In this document: positions 25,282 through 34,547 of the stretch, piece by piece
How positions within the stretch are numbered: the stretch's first letter is position 1
Layout of the letters: the number at the start of each line of letters is the position of its first letter
From: Novosphingobium sp. PP1Y
GTDB lineage: Bacteria; Pseudomonadota; Alphaproteobacteria; Sphingomonadales; Sphingomonadaceae
Reading direction: 5' to 3'
Length of the DNA: 64,000 nucleotides
Assembly (NCBI RefSeq): GCF_000253255.1
Contig: NC_015580.1
Span: 1,377,001-1,441,000 of the forward strand
Made by a program: the position numbers and the translations under genes
The notes under the pieces: model-generated
Database searches by the model: none
What the model was told of the DNA's origin: nothing
What the model saw: only the letters and a program-made list of their open reading frames with translations

Positions 25282-27681
25282 ATGCAAAAGCATTCTAAAT
25301 TCATTCGGGCATTCTATGCAGCATCGACTTGCTTGTCGCTGGCAGCGGTCGGGCTGGCCGCGCCCGCGTTGGCCCAGGAAGGCGACGCAGACACGCAGGC
25401 CAGACGCGATCAGGCCGCGGGGAACATTATCGTCGTCACCGCAAGACGGCGTGAGGAAAGCCTTCAGGAAACGCCTGTCGCGATAACGGCACTGTCTGCA
25501 GAGATGCTGGAAAGCCGGCAGATCCAGCAGACCCAGGACCTTGAGCGGGTAACCCCCAGTCTTCAGTTCAAGTCTGCCGGGCAGCTGTCGGGCAACAGCG
25601 CGGCGACCGTCGTGTTCATTCGCGGCATCGGTCAGCTGGACCCGACCGCTGCGGTCGATCCGGGCGTGGGCATCTATATCGACGAAGTCTATGTGGGCCG
25701 GGCCGTAGGCGGGGCAATCGACTTCGGCGATATCGCCGGCGTTGAAGTTCTGCGCGGGCCGCAGGGTACGCTTTTCGGTCGCAACACGATCGGCGGCGCC
25801 ATCCTTGTGCGCACCAAGCAGCCGGTACTCGGTGAGTTCAGCGGCAAGGGGCGGGTGCGCATCGGCAACGACGACCTGCGCGAAGGCTTCGCGGCGCTGA
25901 ACCTGCCGTTCGGCGAAACGGTTGCGGCGCGCGTATCAGGCGGTTTTCGCAAGCGCGACGGCTATGTCACGCGTGTCTATGACGGACTCGATCTGGGCAA
26001 TGACAATTCCTGGAGCCTTGGCGGTTCGATCAAGTGGGAGCCGTCGAGCGACTTCGACCTGTTCATTCGCGGCGACTACAACAAGCGCGACGAGAACGGC
26101 GCGCCGTTCGTATTCGCTGGCATCAACGAGAATGCGCCGGTTCCGGCTATTGTCAGCGTTGGGGCGGGCTGTCCGGGCGCGACCATTCCGTTCGCGCCGC
26201 TCACACCCGGCGATCCCCGGTTTGGCGCGCCTTTCGTGCCTTCGATCGACGATGCGCGCTGCGCCAACGACTATCAGGCGCTGGGCAAGTTCACCAATGG
26301 CGGCACCGCGCCGGTCACCAGCACTTCCGAGACCTGGGGCCTTGCCGCGACCGCTCGGGCAACCCTGTCCGACTGGCTGAGCTTCAAGACGATCACATCC
26401 TATCGCAAGACGAAGTCGCGCGGTGTGCGCGATGCCGACAACACGCCGTTCGACATCCTGACCACCGATCTCACCACCAGTTCCGAGCAGTTCAGCCAGG
26501 AGTTCCAGTTCCAGTTCGATTTCGATCGGCTGAACATGATCGTGGGCGGGTTCTACTACAACGAGAAGAGCTTCGAGCGGGCCACGGTGCTGCTGGCTTT
26601 CCCGCCGTCGCCGCCTGTCATTTCCTCTGTCCTCACTGGCGGTCCGGGCAGCCGCGACCTTCAGCTCTCGGATCTCAAGACGGATTCGGTCGCCGGGTTC
26701 GGTGAAGTTTCCTACGAGCTGACCGACGATCTCGAAGTGTCGGTCGGCGCGCGCTACACCAAGGACAAGAAGTCCTACATCGGCAACGTCAGCAGTCTGT
26801 TCCCCGCGACGCTGCCGGACCCCGATCCGATCCCGACCGAGGCAATCCCCGATGGCGGGCCGCTGTACATATACTATCGTCCCTATCGCAAGAGCTTCTC
26901 CGCGCTCACCGGGTCGGCGAGCATCCGCTACAACGTGGCGCCTTGGCTGAGCACTTATGTGTCTTATGCCAACAGCTTCAAGTCGGGCGGCTTCAATACC
27001 CGCTACAACGCACCGCCGCCGGGCTTCGTGCCGGTACCCTTCGACGAGGAGAAGGTGACCAGCTATGAAGTGGGTGCGAAGTTTGACCTGGGCGATGTCC
27101 GGTTGAATCTTGCTGCCTTCCGCGCCGACTACAAGGACATCCAGCTCATCTTCCGCCAGGGCCCGGTGCCGCTGCTGTTCAATGCGGGCAAGGCGCGCAT
27201 GCAGGGCTTCGAAGCTGAATTCAGCTATCACACGGCCTGGGGCCTGCAGATCGATGCGGGGCTGAGCCACCTCGATGACCAGATCCGTTCGGTTACCGCA
27301 ATCCCTGGCGCAACCGCGACGATCGCGCCGGGTGACGAACTGCCGCTCACGCCCTCGTTCCAGGGTAACCTGGGCATCGGTTATGAAGTCATGCTGGGCA
27401 ACTGGACCCTGACCCCGCGCGTGGACGTCAGCTACCAGACCAAGACGACCTTCATCACCGGCAGCGTGCCCGAGATCGAACAGGGCGACTATGCGGTCAC
27501 CAATGCGTCGATCACGCTGGCGCAGGACGGCAAGGGGCTCACGGTCCAGGCTGGAGTCCAGAACCTGTTCAATGAACACTACAAGGTTCAGGGCAATGCC
27601 TCGCTTGCGACGCTGGGCTATGCCGAAGTGATCTATGCCCGGCCGCGCGCGTGGTACATGCAGGTCGGCTATGAATTCTGA
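25282..27681 (+). CDS. TonB-dependent receptor in the ferulate block
   Basis: I start at ATG 25282, five bases after GGGAGG (a GTG six bases earlier is possible), giving 799 residues. The signal peptide is followed by NIIVVTARRREESLQETPVA and plug motifs FIRGIGQLDPTAAVDPGVGI and VEVLRGPQGTLFGRNTIGG. The barrel ends with WYMQVGYEF. Receptors of this class import aromatic and other organic molecules in sphingomonads; DdvT of SYK-6 is a known example for a lignin dimer. Position inside the fer block and the shared operator suggest a hydroxycinnamate or lignin-derived substrate. The substrate is inferred. Confidence 0.94.
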   Translation: MQKHSKFIRAFYAASTCLSLAAVGLAAPALAQEGDADTQARRDQAAGNIIVVTARRREESLQETPVAITALSAEMLESRQIQQTQDLERVTPSLQFKSAGQLSGNSAATVVFIRGIGQLDPTAAVDPGVGIYIDEVYVGRAVGGAIDFGDIAGVEVLRGPQGTLFGRNTIGGAILVRTKQPVLGEFSGKGRVRIGNDDLREGFAALNLPFGETVAARVSGGFRKRDGYVTRVYDGLDLGNDNSWSLGGSIKWEPSSDFDLFIRGDYNKRDENGAPFVFAGINENAPVPAIVSVGAGCPGATIPFAPLTPGDPRFGAPFVPSIDDARCANDYQALGKFTNGGTAPVTSTSETWGLAATARATLSDWLSFKTITSYRKTKSRGVRDADNTPFDILTTDLTTSSEQFSQEFQFQFDFDRLNMIVGGFYYNEKSFERATVLLAFPPSPPVISSVLTGGPGSRDLQLSDLKTDSVAGFGEVSYELTDDLEVSVGARYTKDKKSYIGNVSSLFPATLPDPDPIPTEAIPDGGPLYIYYRPYRKSFSALTGSASIRYNVAPWLSTYVSYANSFKSGGFNTRYNAPPPGFVPVPFDEEKVTSYEVGAKFDLGDVRLNLAAFRADYKDIQLIFRQGPVPLLFNAGKARMQGFEAEFSYHTAWGLQIDAGLSHLDDQIRSVTAIPGATATIAPGDELPLTPSFQGNLGIGYEVMLGNWTLTPRVDVSYQTKTTFITGSVPEIEQGDYAVTNASITLAQDGKGLTVQAGVQNLFNEHYKVQGNASLATLGYAEVIYARPRAWYMQVGYEF

Positions 27682-27716
27682 TCATCACCTGACTGGCGAT
27701 CTCGCTTGATCGCCGC

Positions 27717-27761
27717 GGCCCGGTATCCTGTCGGCTAGGCAGGGCCGGGCCTTCCTTTTTT
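27717..27761 (+). terminator. Probable Rho-independent terminator after the fer-block TBDR
   Basis: GGCCCGG (27717-27723) pairs with CCGGGCC (27745-27751) across a 21-base loop, followed by TTCCTTTTTT. The long loop lowers confidence. It lies just before the aldehyde dehydrogenase start at 27780. Confidence 0.5.
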
Positions 27762-27779
27762 GCTTCGAGGATAAGTCCG

Positions 27780-29177
27780 ATGGAATTTCAGCGCATCAAT
27801 CCCATGACCGGTGAGGTCGCTTCCACAGCCAGGGCAATGCAGGCAGACGAGATGGCCGCAATCGCGGCCAGCGCGGCCAGTGCGCAGCCGCAGTGGGGGC
27901 AGATGGGTCCCGGCGCACGGCGTAAGGTTCTCAACTGCGCCGCGGACGCGCTCGAAGCCCGGGCGGACCGGTTCGTGGACGCCATGATGGGCGAAATCGG
28001 TGCGACCGAGGGCTGGGCCCGGTTCAACGTCATGCTGGCTGCGGGCATGGTGCGCGAAGCCGCTGCACTGACCACACAGATCTCTGGTGAGATCATCCCG
28101 TCGGACAAGCCGGGATGCCTCGCCATGGCCGTCAAGGAGCCGGTCGGCGTCATCCTCGGCATCGCCCCGTGGAATGCCCCGGTGATCCTCGGTGTGCGCG
28201 CAATTGCGGTCCCGCTCGCCTGCGGCAATGCCGTCATCCTGAAGGCGAGCGAGGTCTGCCCGGAAACGCACCGGTTGATCGTCGAAGCCTTTGCCGAAGC
28301 CGGATTTCCCGAAGGCCTCGTTCAGTGCGTGACCAATGCGCCGGCCGATGCCGGAGATGTCGTGGGTGCGCTCATCGATGCGCCCGAAGTGCGGCGCATC
28401 AATTTCACCGGATCGACTGCGGTTGGCCGGATCATCGCCAGGCGGGCGGCCGATCACCTCAAACCGTGTCTGCTGGAACTGGGCGGGAAGGCCCCTTTCA
28501 TCGTCCTGGAGGATGCCGATCTTGACGAGGCGGTGAAGGCCGCGGCCTTCGGCGCATTCATGAACCAGGGCCAGATCTGCATGTCGACCGAACGTATCAT
28601 CGTCGTCGATGCCGTGGCCGATGAATTCGCGCAGCGCTTCGCGGCCAAGGCCGCCTCGATGACCGTGGGCGACCCGCGCGAGGGAACGACCCCGCTCGGT
28701 GCCGTGGTCGATCGCAAGACGGTCGACCATTGCCTCGGACTGATCGAGGATGCCGTAGCCAAGGGGGCCCGGCAGGTCGTCGGCGGCGAAGCCCAAGGCG
28801 TGCTGATGCCGGCCCACGTGATCGACGGGGTCACGACTGACATGAAGCTGTTCCGCGACGAGAGCTTCGGGCCGGTCGTCGGGATTGCGCGGGCACGTGA
28901 TGCCGAACATGCCGTCGCGCTTGCCAATGACAGCGAATATGGCCTGTCCTCTGCGATATTCACGCGCGACATCGCGCGTGGATTACAGTTGGCACGGCAG
29001 GTCCGGGCAGGGATCTGCCACGTCAACGGACCGACCGTGCATGACGAACCGCAAATGCCCTTCGGCGGCGTCGGTGCATCGGGCTACGGCCGGTTTGGCG
29101 GCAGGCAGGGAATTGACAGTTTCACCGAAACCCGCTGGATCACGGTGGATACCCAGGACGGCCACTACCCGATCTGA
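27780..29177 (+). CDS. Aldehyde dehydrogenase, vanillin/benzaldehyde dehydrogenase-like
   Basis: The 465-residue NAD(P)+-dependent enzyme has the usual ALDH parts: the cofactor region GIAPWNAPVILGVRAIAVPL, FTGSTAVGRIIA, catalytic Glu233 in LELGGKAPF and nucleophile Cys267 in NQGQICMST. The C-terminal CHVNGPTVHDEPQMPFGGVG is typical of the vanillin, salicylaldehyde and benzaldehyde dehydrogenase subgroup. SYK-6 LigV is a comparable enzyme. It lies after ferBA and a TBDR and just before an aromatic-acid MFS transporter, which fits oxidation of vanillin made by FerB to vanillate. The PaoABC-like enzyme could do the same step, so the two may have different aldehyde ranges. Confidence 0.9.
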   Translation: MEFQRINPMTGEVASTARAMQADEMAAIAASAASAQPQWGQMGPGARRKVLNCAADALEARADRFVDAMMGEIGATEGWARFNVMLAAGMVREAAALTTQISGEIIPSDKPGCLAMAVKEPVGVILGIAPWNAPVILGVRAIAVPLACGNAVILKASEVCPETHRLIVEAFAEAGFPEGLVQCVTNAPADAGDVVGALIDAPEVRRINFTGSTAVGRIIARRAADHLKPCLLELGGKAPFIVLEDADLDEAVKAAAFGAFMNQGQICMSTERIIVVDAVADEFAQRFAAKAASMTVGDPREGTTPLGAVVDRKTVDHCLGLIEDAVAKGARQVVGGEAQGVLMPAHVIDGVTTDMKLFRDESFGPVVGIARARDAEHAVALANDSEYGLSSAIFTRDIARGLQLARQVRAGICHVNGPTVHDEPQMPFGGVGASGYGRFGGRQGIDSFTETRWITVDTQDGHYPI

Positions 29178-29249
29178 GCCTCTGCCCCTTACGGGGCGGC
29201 CGATCGAGACGAAGAACAAGACCAGCCCCCCGGCGGGAGAGAGACTTAG

Positions 29250-30599
29250 ATGGCATCAGGCGTAATCGATCCGCGCGAGATCGTCGATTCCGGGCGGATG
29301 ACATGGCGGCAGATCGTCGTTGTGGCCCTGTGCGTGCTGTTGAACGGACTGGACGGCTTCGACGTCCTTTCGATCAGTTTTGCCGCGCCCGGGATCGCTT
29401 CGGACTGGGGAGTGGACCGGGCGGCCCTTGGGGTCATCCTCTCGATGGAACTGATCGGCATGTCGGTCGGCTCGATCCTGCTGGGCATGGTGGCCGACCG
29501 CGTGGGCCGCATTCCCGTCGTGGTCGTCAGCCTGCTGGTCATGGCTGCAGGGATGACGGCCGCGGCCCTGTCCGGCGGCATCGTCGAACTGGCGGTGATC
29601 CGTCTGATCACCGGCCTGGGGATCGGGGGCATGTTGGCTTGCACCAATGCCATCGTCGCTGAAGCGTCGAATGCGCGCTATCGTTCGGCTGCCGTCGCGA
29701 TCATGGCGGCGGGCTATCCCCTGGGTGCGATCGTGGGCGGTGCCATTGCCTCAAGCCTGCTCGTCGACGGAACCTGGCGCGACATCTTCTGGCTGGGCGC
29801 GGGCATGACCGTCGTCTTCCTGCCGATCGTCCTGCTGGTCCTGCCGGAATCGATCGATCTTTCCATGCGCCGGTTCGGCCCGGAAGGAGCGCTTGGCAAG
29901 GTGAACAAGTCGCTGCAGCGCCTTGGCCACCGCGTCGTCGAGATGTTGCCGCCGGTCGAAGTGGTGGCCAAGGCGGACCGGGCCGGGCTTTTCAAGGGAG
30001 ACATGCGCCGCGTCACGATCCTGCTGACCGTGGCCTATTTCTTTCACATGACCGCGTTCTATTTCATCCTGAAATGGATTCCCAAGATCGTGGTGGACCT
30101 GGGCTTCGAGCCTTCCGCTGCTGGCGGCGTCCTCGTCTGGGCAAACGTTGGCGGCATGACCGGTTCGCTCCTGTTCAGCGTGCTGGCAACGCGCATGCCG
30201 CTGCGCAAGCTGATGATCGCGATCCTCGTGCTCAGCTTCCTGATGATTGCGGCATTCGGCTTTACCTCGGGCGGACTCGATCCCCTGAAGCGGGCGGCGG
30301 CGATTGCGGGGTTCTTCTCCAACGCCGCTGTCGTCGGTCTCTATGCACTGATCGCGGCGGCCTATCCTGCGCAGCTGCGGGCAGGGGGAACCGGCTTCGT
30401 TATCGGTATCGGCCGCGGCGGGGCGGCGATGGGGCCGGTCGTGGCCGGGTACCTGTTCGCAAACGGTTTCGGCCTTGCGCTGGTGGCGGCTGCCATGGGC
30501 CTTGGTTCGGTCATCGCGGCGTTTGCGATCCTCGGCCTGCCGTTGGAGCGGCCGGTCGACCGCGGGTCCGCAGGCAAGACGGCACGCCGGGCCGGGTAG
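29250..30599 (+). CDS. MFS transporter, aromatic acid:H+ symporter type (PcaK-like)
   Basis: The 449-residue protein has 12 hydrophobic segments with the AAHS family features. LNGLDGFDVLSISFAAPGI in helix 1 holds the D-x-x-D residues needed for aromatic-acid uptake in PcaK. GMVADRVGRIP is the loop 2-3 signature, and LITGLGIGGMLACTNAIVAE lies in helix 4. A GGGAGAGAG ribosome site precedes ATG 29250. It follows the aldehyde dehydrogenase by 72 bases and probably imports vanillate, ferulate or a similar acid across the inner membrane, pairing with the TBDR for the outer membrane. The exact substrate is not readable from sequence. Confidence 0.92.
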   Translation: MASGVIDPREIVDSGRMTWRQIVVVALCVLLNGLDGFDVLSISFAAPGIASDWGVDRAALGVILSMELIGMSVGSILLGMVADRVGRIPVVVVSLLVMAAGMTAAALSGGIVELAVIRLITGLGIGGMLACTNAIVAEASNARYRSAAVAIMAAGYPLGAIVGGAIASSLLVDGTWRDIFWLGAGMTVVFLPIVLLVLPESIDLSMRRFGPEGALGKVNKSLQRLGHRVVEMLPPVEVVAKADRAGLFKGDMRRVTILLTVAYFFHMTAFYFILKWIPKIVVDLGFEPSAAGGVLVWANVGGMTGSLLFSVLATRMPLRKLMIAILVLSFLMIAAFGFTSGGLDPLKRAAAIAGFFSNAAVVGLYALIAAAYPAQLRAGGTGFVIGIGRGGAAMGPVVAGYLFANGFGLALVAAAMGLGSVIAAFAILGLPLERPVDRGSAGKTARRAG

Positions 30600-30680
30600 G
30601 CGCATTCACGTCGTGGACCGCGGGCGCAATGAGAGGTTCGCGATCTATCCTTTTGGGTTGCGATCGCGCAGGATGGGGCG

Positions 30681-31637
30681 ATGCTACGAACTCTCTATGC
30701 CCCCATCGAACCTTACGAAACCGGCATGCTCGACACGGGCGAAGGCCATGGCATCTATTATGAAAGATGCGGCACACCGGGTGCCAAGCCCGCCGTGTTC
30801 GTGCACGGAGGTCCAGGTGGCGGTATCGCTCCGGCGCACCGCTGCCTGTTCGACCCCGAACTTTATGACGTGCTGCTCTTCGACCAGCGCGGCTGCGGCA
30901 GGTCGACCCCGCATGCCGGGCTTGAAGACAACACGACATGGCACCTGGTGGCCGACATCGAGAGGCTGCGCACGCTTGTCGGCGCAGAGAAGTGGCTGGT
31001 CTTCGGCGGGTCCTGGGGATCGACCCTCGGGTTGGCCTATGCGCAGACCCATCACGAACGGGTAAGCGAACTGGTTTTGCGCGGCATTTACCTGTGTTCG
31101 AAGCCGGAACTCGACTGGTTCTACCAGTTCGGTGTCTCGCAGATGTTCCCCGACAAGTACGAGCGCCTGATCGCGCCCATCCCCGAGACCGAGCGCGGCG
31201 ACATCCTGCGGGCCTATCATCGTCGCCTGACGACGGGGCCGATGGAGGATCGGATCGCCGCCGCCCGGACATGGAGCATGTTTGAAGGCGAAACGATCAC
31301 GCTGTTGCCCGAATCCGCGATTTCCGCGCAGCACGACGACGGCCATTTCGCCCTGGCATTCGCCCGGCTGGAGACGCATTACTTCGTCAATGCGTGCTGG
31401 CTCGAACCGGGCCAGTTGCTGCGCGATGCGCACAAGCTCCGGCACACACCGGGCACCATCGTCCACGGTCGCTACGACATGCCGTGTCCGGCCCACTATG
31501 CATGGGCGCTGCACAAGGCGTGGCCGGAGGCCGACTTTCACCTCATCGAAGGGGCGGGACACGCCTATTCCGAACCGGGGATACTCGACCAGCTCATCCG
31601 CGCGACGGATCGGTACGCCGGCAAACAGGCGAATTAG
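30681..31637 (+). CDS. pip: Proline iminopeptidase
   Basis: The 318-residue cytosolic alpha/beta hydrolase releases N-terminal proline. It has the oxyanion segment FVHGGPGGGIAPAHRCLFDP, FDQRGCGRSTPHAG and the nucleophile elbow GGSWGSTLGLAYAQTH with Ser111. The Asp lies in HGRYDMPCP and the His in GAGHAYSEPGI. Length and motifs are those of the classic Pip family (peptidase S33). It seems to be a stand-alone housekeeping gene between the ferulate block and the DNA-repair pair. It converges on the UdgX gene with 27 bases between. Confidence 0.95.
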   Translation: MLRTLYAPIEPYETGMLDTGEGHGIYYERCGTPGAKPAVFVHGGPGGGIAPAHRCLFDPELYDVLLFDQRGCGRSTPHAGLEDNTTWHLVADIERLRTLVGAEKWLVFGGSWGSTLGLAYAQTHHERVSELVLRGIYLCSKPELDWFYQFGVSQMFPDKYERLIAPIPETERGDILRAYHRRLTTGPMEDRIAAARTWSMFEGETITLLPESAISAQHDDGHFALAFARLETHYFVNACWLEPGQLLRDAHKLRHTPGTIVHGRYDMPCPAHYAWALHKAWPEADFHLIEGAGHAYSEPGILDQLIRATDRYAGKQAN

Positions 31638-31664
31638 CCCGCAGATGCTGGCGGCTTGTCCGCG

Positions 31665-33098
31665 CTAGGCTGATTGGCTGTCGCGAACTGCCGGATCGCG
31701 AAGGTGTATGGCTAGCGCTGCGAGGTCCGATGCAAAGCGTGCTTCCTCGCGTTCGCGCGCCGGGCCGTCGAGCCGCAGCAGGTAGCTGGGGTGTACCGTC
31801 AGCAGGAGGGGGACGCCGTCGGGCAGCTGCAGCATGCGCCCACGTTCGCGGCCGATCGACGGCGTGCGTCCGGTCAGGGCGCGGGCGGCACTGGCACCAA
31901 GCGCGAGGACGATGCGCGGCTGAACCAGTGCGCGCTCCGTATCCAGCCACCAGCGGCAGGTGTCGATTTCCCGCGCGGTCGGGTTCTGGTGCAGACGCTG
32001 TTTCCCCCGCGCGGCAAATTTGAAATGCTTGACTGCATTGGTGACGTAGGCCCCCTGCCTGTCAATTCCGGCGGCGGCAAGATGGGCGTTCAGTAGCTTT
32101 CCGGCAGGACCGACGAACGGGCGCCCGGCCAATTCCTCGTTGTCGCCGGGCTGTTCGCCCACGATCATCAGTCGGGCGCCGGTGAAGCCTTCGCCGGGAA
32201 CTGCCGCAGTGCCGTTGCAGCCGATCTGGCAACGCCGACAGTGCGCGATCCCCTCGGCAAGCGAAGGGAGGTCGACGGGGCGCAATTCGGCAAAGAGTTC
32301 GCGACCTTGCGCAAGCATGGAAGTCTCGCGTCTTTGCGCACTGGAGATCAGTGCGGCAATTTCGCGGGCCTCGGGCAGGTTGTGCCAGTAACGGCGCGGC
32401 ATCTCCTTGATCATGGCCTTGGTCTTGAGGCGCGCCGGGTTGAAGATCGACCGGTAGTAACCGCGCCATAGGTCCTCCGCGGCATCGTCGGCAGGAGCCT
32501 GCGCGCGCGAGGCTGCAGGGCCTCGTGCCAGTGTCGTACCGTCCCAATGCAAGCTCAGTCGCGGGGTGAGGATGGACCAACGCTGATTGGCGAACCGCTC
32601 GACGAAGAAGCGCGCGTTGGCAAGTTCGATGCGATACTCCGGCTCGAACCACGCGATATAGCGCTCTGTGCCCGCATTGCCCTCGATTTGGCGAAAACGC
32701 AGGAAAGCGCGCATCTTGTGGATGTCACGGCGGACCTGCTGGGCAAGACGGCGCAGGTTCGCAACGTCGGCATCGGTGGTGTCCTCGATCAGCCGTGGGT
32801 GCTTCTGCAACCGCCATAGCGTGCGATAGAGCAGATCGAGCCGCGCCGGATCGCTGTGCCTGAAGACACTGGTCGCCAGGCTGAGAAAGGCAGTCGATGC
32901 GCGCACCGGAGTTGGCGATGGTTCGGGAAGGCTGGAAGGATGCGGCGCGGCATCTTCGGTGAAGGAAAACAGGTCGGCGTTGTCCTCGCCTTCGCTCCAG
33001 GCGATCTTCTCTGGGGGGATACCGCGCGTAATGAAGGAGCGGGCCATGTCGCGCCAGGCGTCGAAATCGTCAGGATCGCCCAGCCTGGCGCCGATCAT
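31665..33098 (-). CDS. udgX: UdgX-type uracil-DNA glycosylase fused to a TIGR03915-like DNA repair domain
   Basis: ATG 33098 overlaps the upstream radical-SAM stop, giving 477 residues; the much longer open frame to 33851 is a shadow. Residues 1-240 form the domain found with this glycosylase (TIGR03915/DUF4130-like: MRAFLRFRQIEG, YIAWFEPEYRI, MIKEMPRRYWHNLPEA). Residues 280-470 are family-4-like UDG: Cys287, Cys290, Cys294 and Cys381 for 4Fe-4S, GEQPGDNEELAGRPFVGPAG (314-333) and HPSYLLRL. The loop GKQRLHQNP places His370 where mycobacterial UdgX has the KRRIH His that bonds covalently to the abasic site. It is coupled to the radical-SAM gene under an SOS-type box. Confidence 0.92.
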   Translation of the reverse strand: MIGARLGDPDDFDAWRDMARSFITRGIPPEKIAWSEGEDNADLFSFTEDAAPHPSSLPEPSPTPVRASTAFLSLATSVFRHSDPARLDLLYRTLWRLQKHPRLIEDTTDADVANLRRLAQQVRRDIHKMRAFLRFRQIEGNAGTERYIAWFEPEYRIELANARFFVERFANQRWSILTPRLSLHWDGTTLARGPAASRAQAPADDAAEDLWRGYYRSIFNPARLKTKAMIKEMPRRYWHNLPEAREIAALISSAQRRETSMLAQGRELFAELRPVDLPSLAEGIAHCRRCQIGCNGTAAVPGEGFTGARLMIVGEQPGDNEELAGRPFVGPAGKLLNAHLAAAGIDRQGAYVTNAVKHFKFAARGKQRLHQNPTAREIDTCRWWLDTERALVQPRIVLALGASAARALTGRTPSIGRERGRMLQLPDGVPLLLTVHPSYLLRLDGPAREREEARFASDLAALAIHLRDPAVRDSQSA

Positions 33099-34339
33099 GC
33101 GAAGAGTTCCATCTGGCGCGGCCGGGGCGCGAGGCGGGCGCGCAGGTCCGCCAGGTCGAGCATGGCGACGGGGCGCCAGTCGCTTGTAACCACGAAGGGG
33201 CGCAGCTTGCGCAGGGAATTCGTGACGCGGGCCAGATCTTCGAGCCTGATCGAGCGATGGCGGCGCGCACGAAGCAGCGCATCCACCGCCTTTACGCCCA
33301 AGCCCGGCACCCGCAGCATCGCCTCGCGCGGTGCGCGGTTGAGATCGACGGGGAAACGGTCTCGGAACTTTAGCGCCCAGGCGAGCTTGGGATCGATGTC
33401 GAGAGGCAGCATTCCATTCGCATCGGCAGCCTGACCGACTTCGTGCGGTGCGAAACCGTAGAAGCGCGTGAGCCAGTCGGACTGGTAGAGGCGATGTTCG
33501 CGCATCAGGGGCGGCCGCTGCAGGGGTAGTACCGCGCTCGCATCGGGAATGGGGCTGAAGGCCGAGTAATAGACGCGGCGCAGGCCGAACCGGCCATAGA
33601 GCCTGCTCGCCTTGTCGATGATCTGCGTGTCCGAAGTGCCATCGGCGCCGACGATCATCTGCGTGGACTGCCCGGCCGGGGCGAACCGCGGGGCAGCGCG
33701 GTACTTGCGGCGGGCGTCCCGGGCATCGACGATGCGGCTGTGCAAATCGTCCATGGCGCCTTCGATACGCGGCGCGTTCTTGTCGGGCGCCAGCCGGGCG
33801 AGGCTTGCCGCGGTGGGCAGTTCGACGTTGATCGAGACGCGGTCCGCCCACAGGCCGGCCTCGGCGACGATCTCGGGATCGGCCTCGGGAATCGTCTTGA
33901 GGTGGATGTAGCCCCGAAAATCGTGGACCTCGCGAAGCGTACGCGCCACGCGCACGATCTGCTCCATTGTGTGATCCGGGCTGCGCACGATACCCGAACT
34001 GAGGAACAGGCCTTCAATGTAGTTGCGGCGATAGAACGTGAGGGTGAGGTCGACCACTTCCTCGGGTGTGAAGCGTGCGCGTGCGACGTTCGAGCTCTTG
34101 CGGTTCACGCAGTAATGGCAATCGAAGATGCAGTGGTTGGTCAGCAGCAGCTTGAGCAGGGAAATGCAGCGACCGTCAGGGGCATAGGCGTGGCAGATGC
34201 CCATGCCCCCTGACGTCGAGCCCACGCCGCGTCCGTTCCTGCTGCTCCGGTCGACTGTTCCCGACGAGGCACACGAGGCATCGTACTTGGCCGCATCGGC
34301 GAGGATTTCGAGACGCTCGAGAATCGCGGCATTTTGCAT
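33095..34339 (-). CDS. Putative DNA modification/repair radical SAM protein (TIGR03916-like)
   Basis: The 414-residue protein has the radical-SAM cluster motif C-x3-C-x2-C at Cys70, Cys74 and Cys77 (NHCIFDCHYC). It has a barrel with GLFLSSGIVRSPDHTMEQI and YIHLKTIPEADPEI. Near residues 340-365 lies a helix-hairpin-helix DNA-binding element (LNRAPREAMLRVPGLGVKAV), and the tail MELFA is typical. This family is nearly always encoded beside the UdgX fusion, as here, with a four-base overlap. It is thought to act on damaged or modified DNA, but no reaction is established. A GTTC-N7-GTTC box lies just before its start. Confidence 0.92.
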   Translation of the reverse strand: MQNAAILERLEILADAAKYDASCASSGTVDRSSRNGRGVGSTSGGMGICHAYAPDGRCISLLKLLLTNHCIFDCHYCVNRKSSNVARARFTPEEVVDLTLTFYRRNYIEGLFLSSGIVRSPDHTMEQIVRVARTLREVHDFRGYIHLKTIPEADPEIVAEAGLWADRVSINVELPTAASLARLAPDKNAPRIEGAMDDLHSRIVDARDARRKYRAAPRFAPAGQSTQMIVGADGTSDTQIIDKASRLYGRFGLRRVYYSAFSPIPDASAVLPLQRPPLMREHRLYQSDWLTRFYGFAPHEVGQAADANGMLPLDIDPKLAWALKFRDRFPVDLNRAPREAMLRVPGLGVKAVDALLRARRHRSIRLEDLARVTNSLRKLRPFVVTSDWRPVAMLDLADLRARLAPRPRQMELFA

Positions 34340-34341
34340 AT

Positions 34342-34356
34342 GTTCTTAATATGTTC
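34342..34356 (-). promoter_or_regulatory. SOS box (LexA site, GTTC-N7-GTTC)
   Basis: GTTCTTAATATGTTC fits the alphaproteobacterial LexA consensus GTTC-N7-GTTC exactly. It lies only three bases upstream of the radical-SAM start codon (34339, minus strand), so LexA bound here would block the start region of the repair operon. The match is read directly; regulation is inferred from the consensus. Confidence 0.75.
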
Positions 34357-34547
34357 TCATCGCGAACTTGGCAATGCCGCATGCTTGAGGCCGCCGTCGA
34401 CGTGCGGCGAAACGAAGGTGGCTGCCGCTAAGGCGACCTCGCTCGATTTAAGGCAAGCAAGGAAGCCGCGTTCTGCCCGCGGCAGCCATTTCGTCTTTCG
34501 TGGCAGGCGCTTGTGCCGGGAAGCCCGGAAACAGCGATGGACCGGCG

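Noticed and set aside
27735..28910. Minus-strand open frame of 391 residues
   Set aside because: Antisense to the aldehyde dehydrogenase with intact catalytic Cys and Glu.
33099..33851. N-terminal extension of the UdgX fusion
   Set aside because: The segment overlaps the radical-SAM gene in another frame and is Arg/Pro-rich; ATG 33098 gives a family-sized protein and a typical 4-base overlap.
34340..34547. Possible small gene between the SOS box and the quinone oxidoreductase
   Set aside because: Short frames exist on both strands, but none has a ribosome site with conserved-looking sequence; apart from the SOS box I see nothing here.
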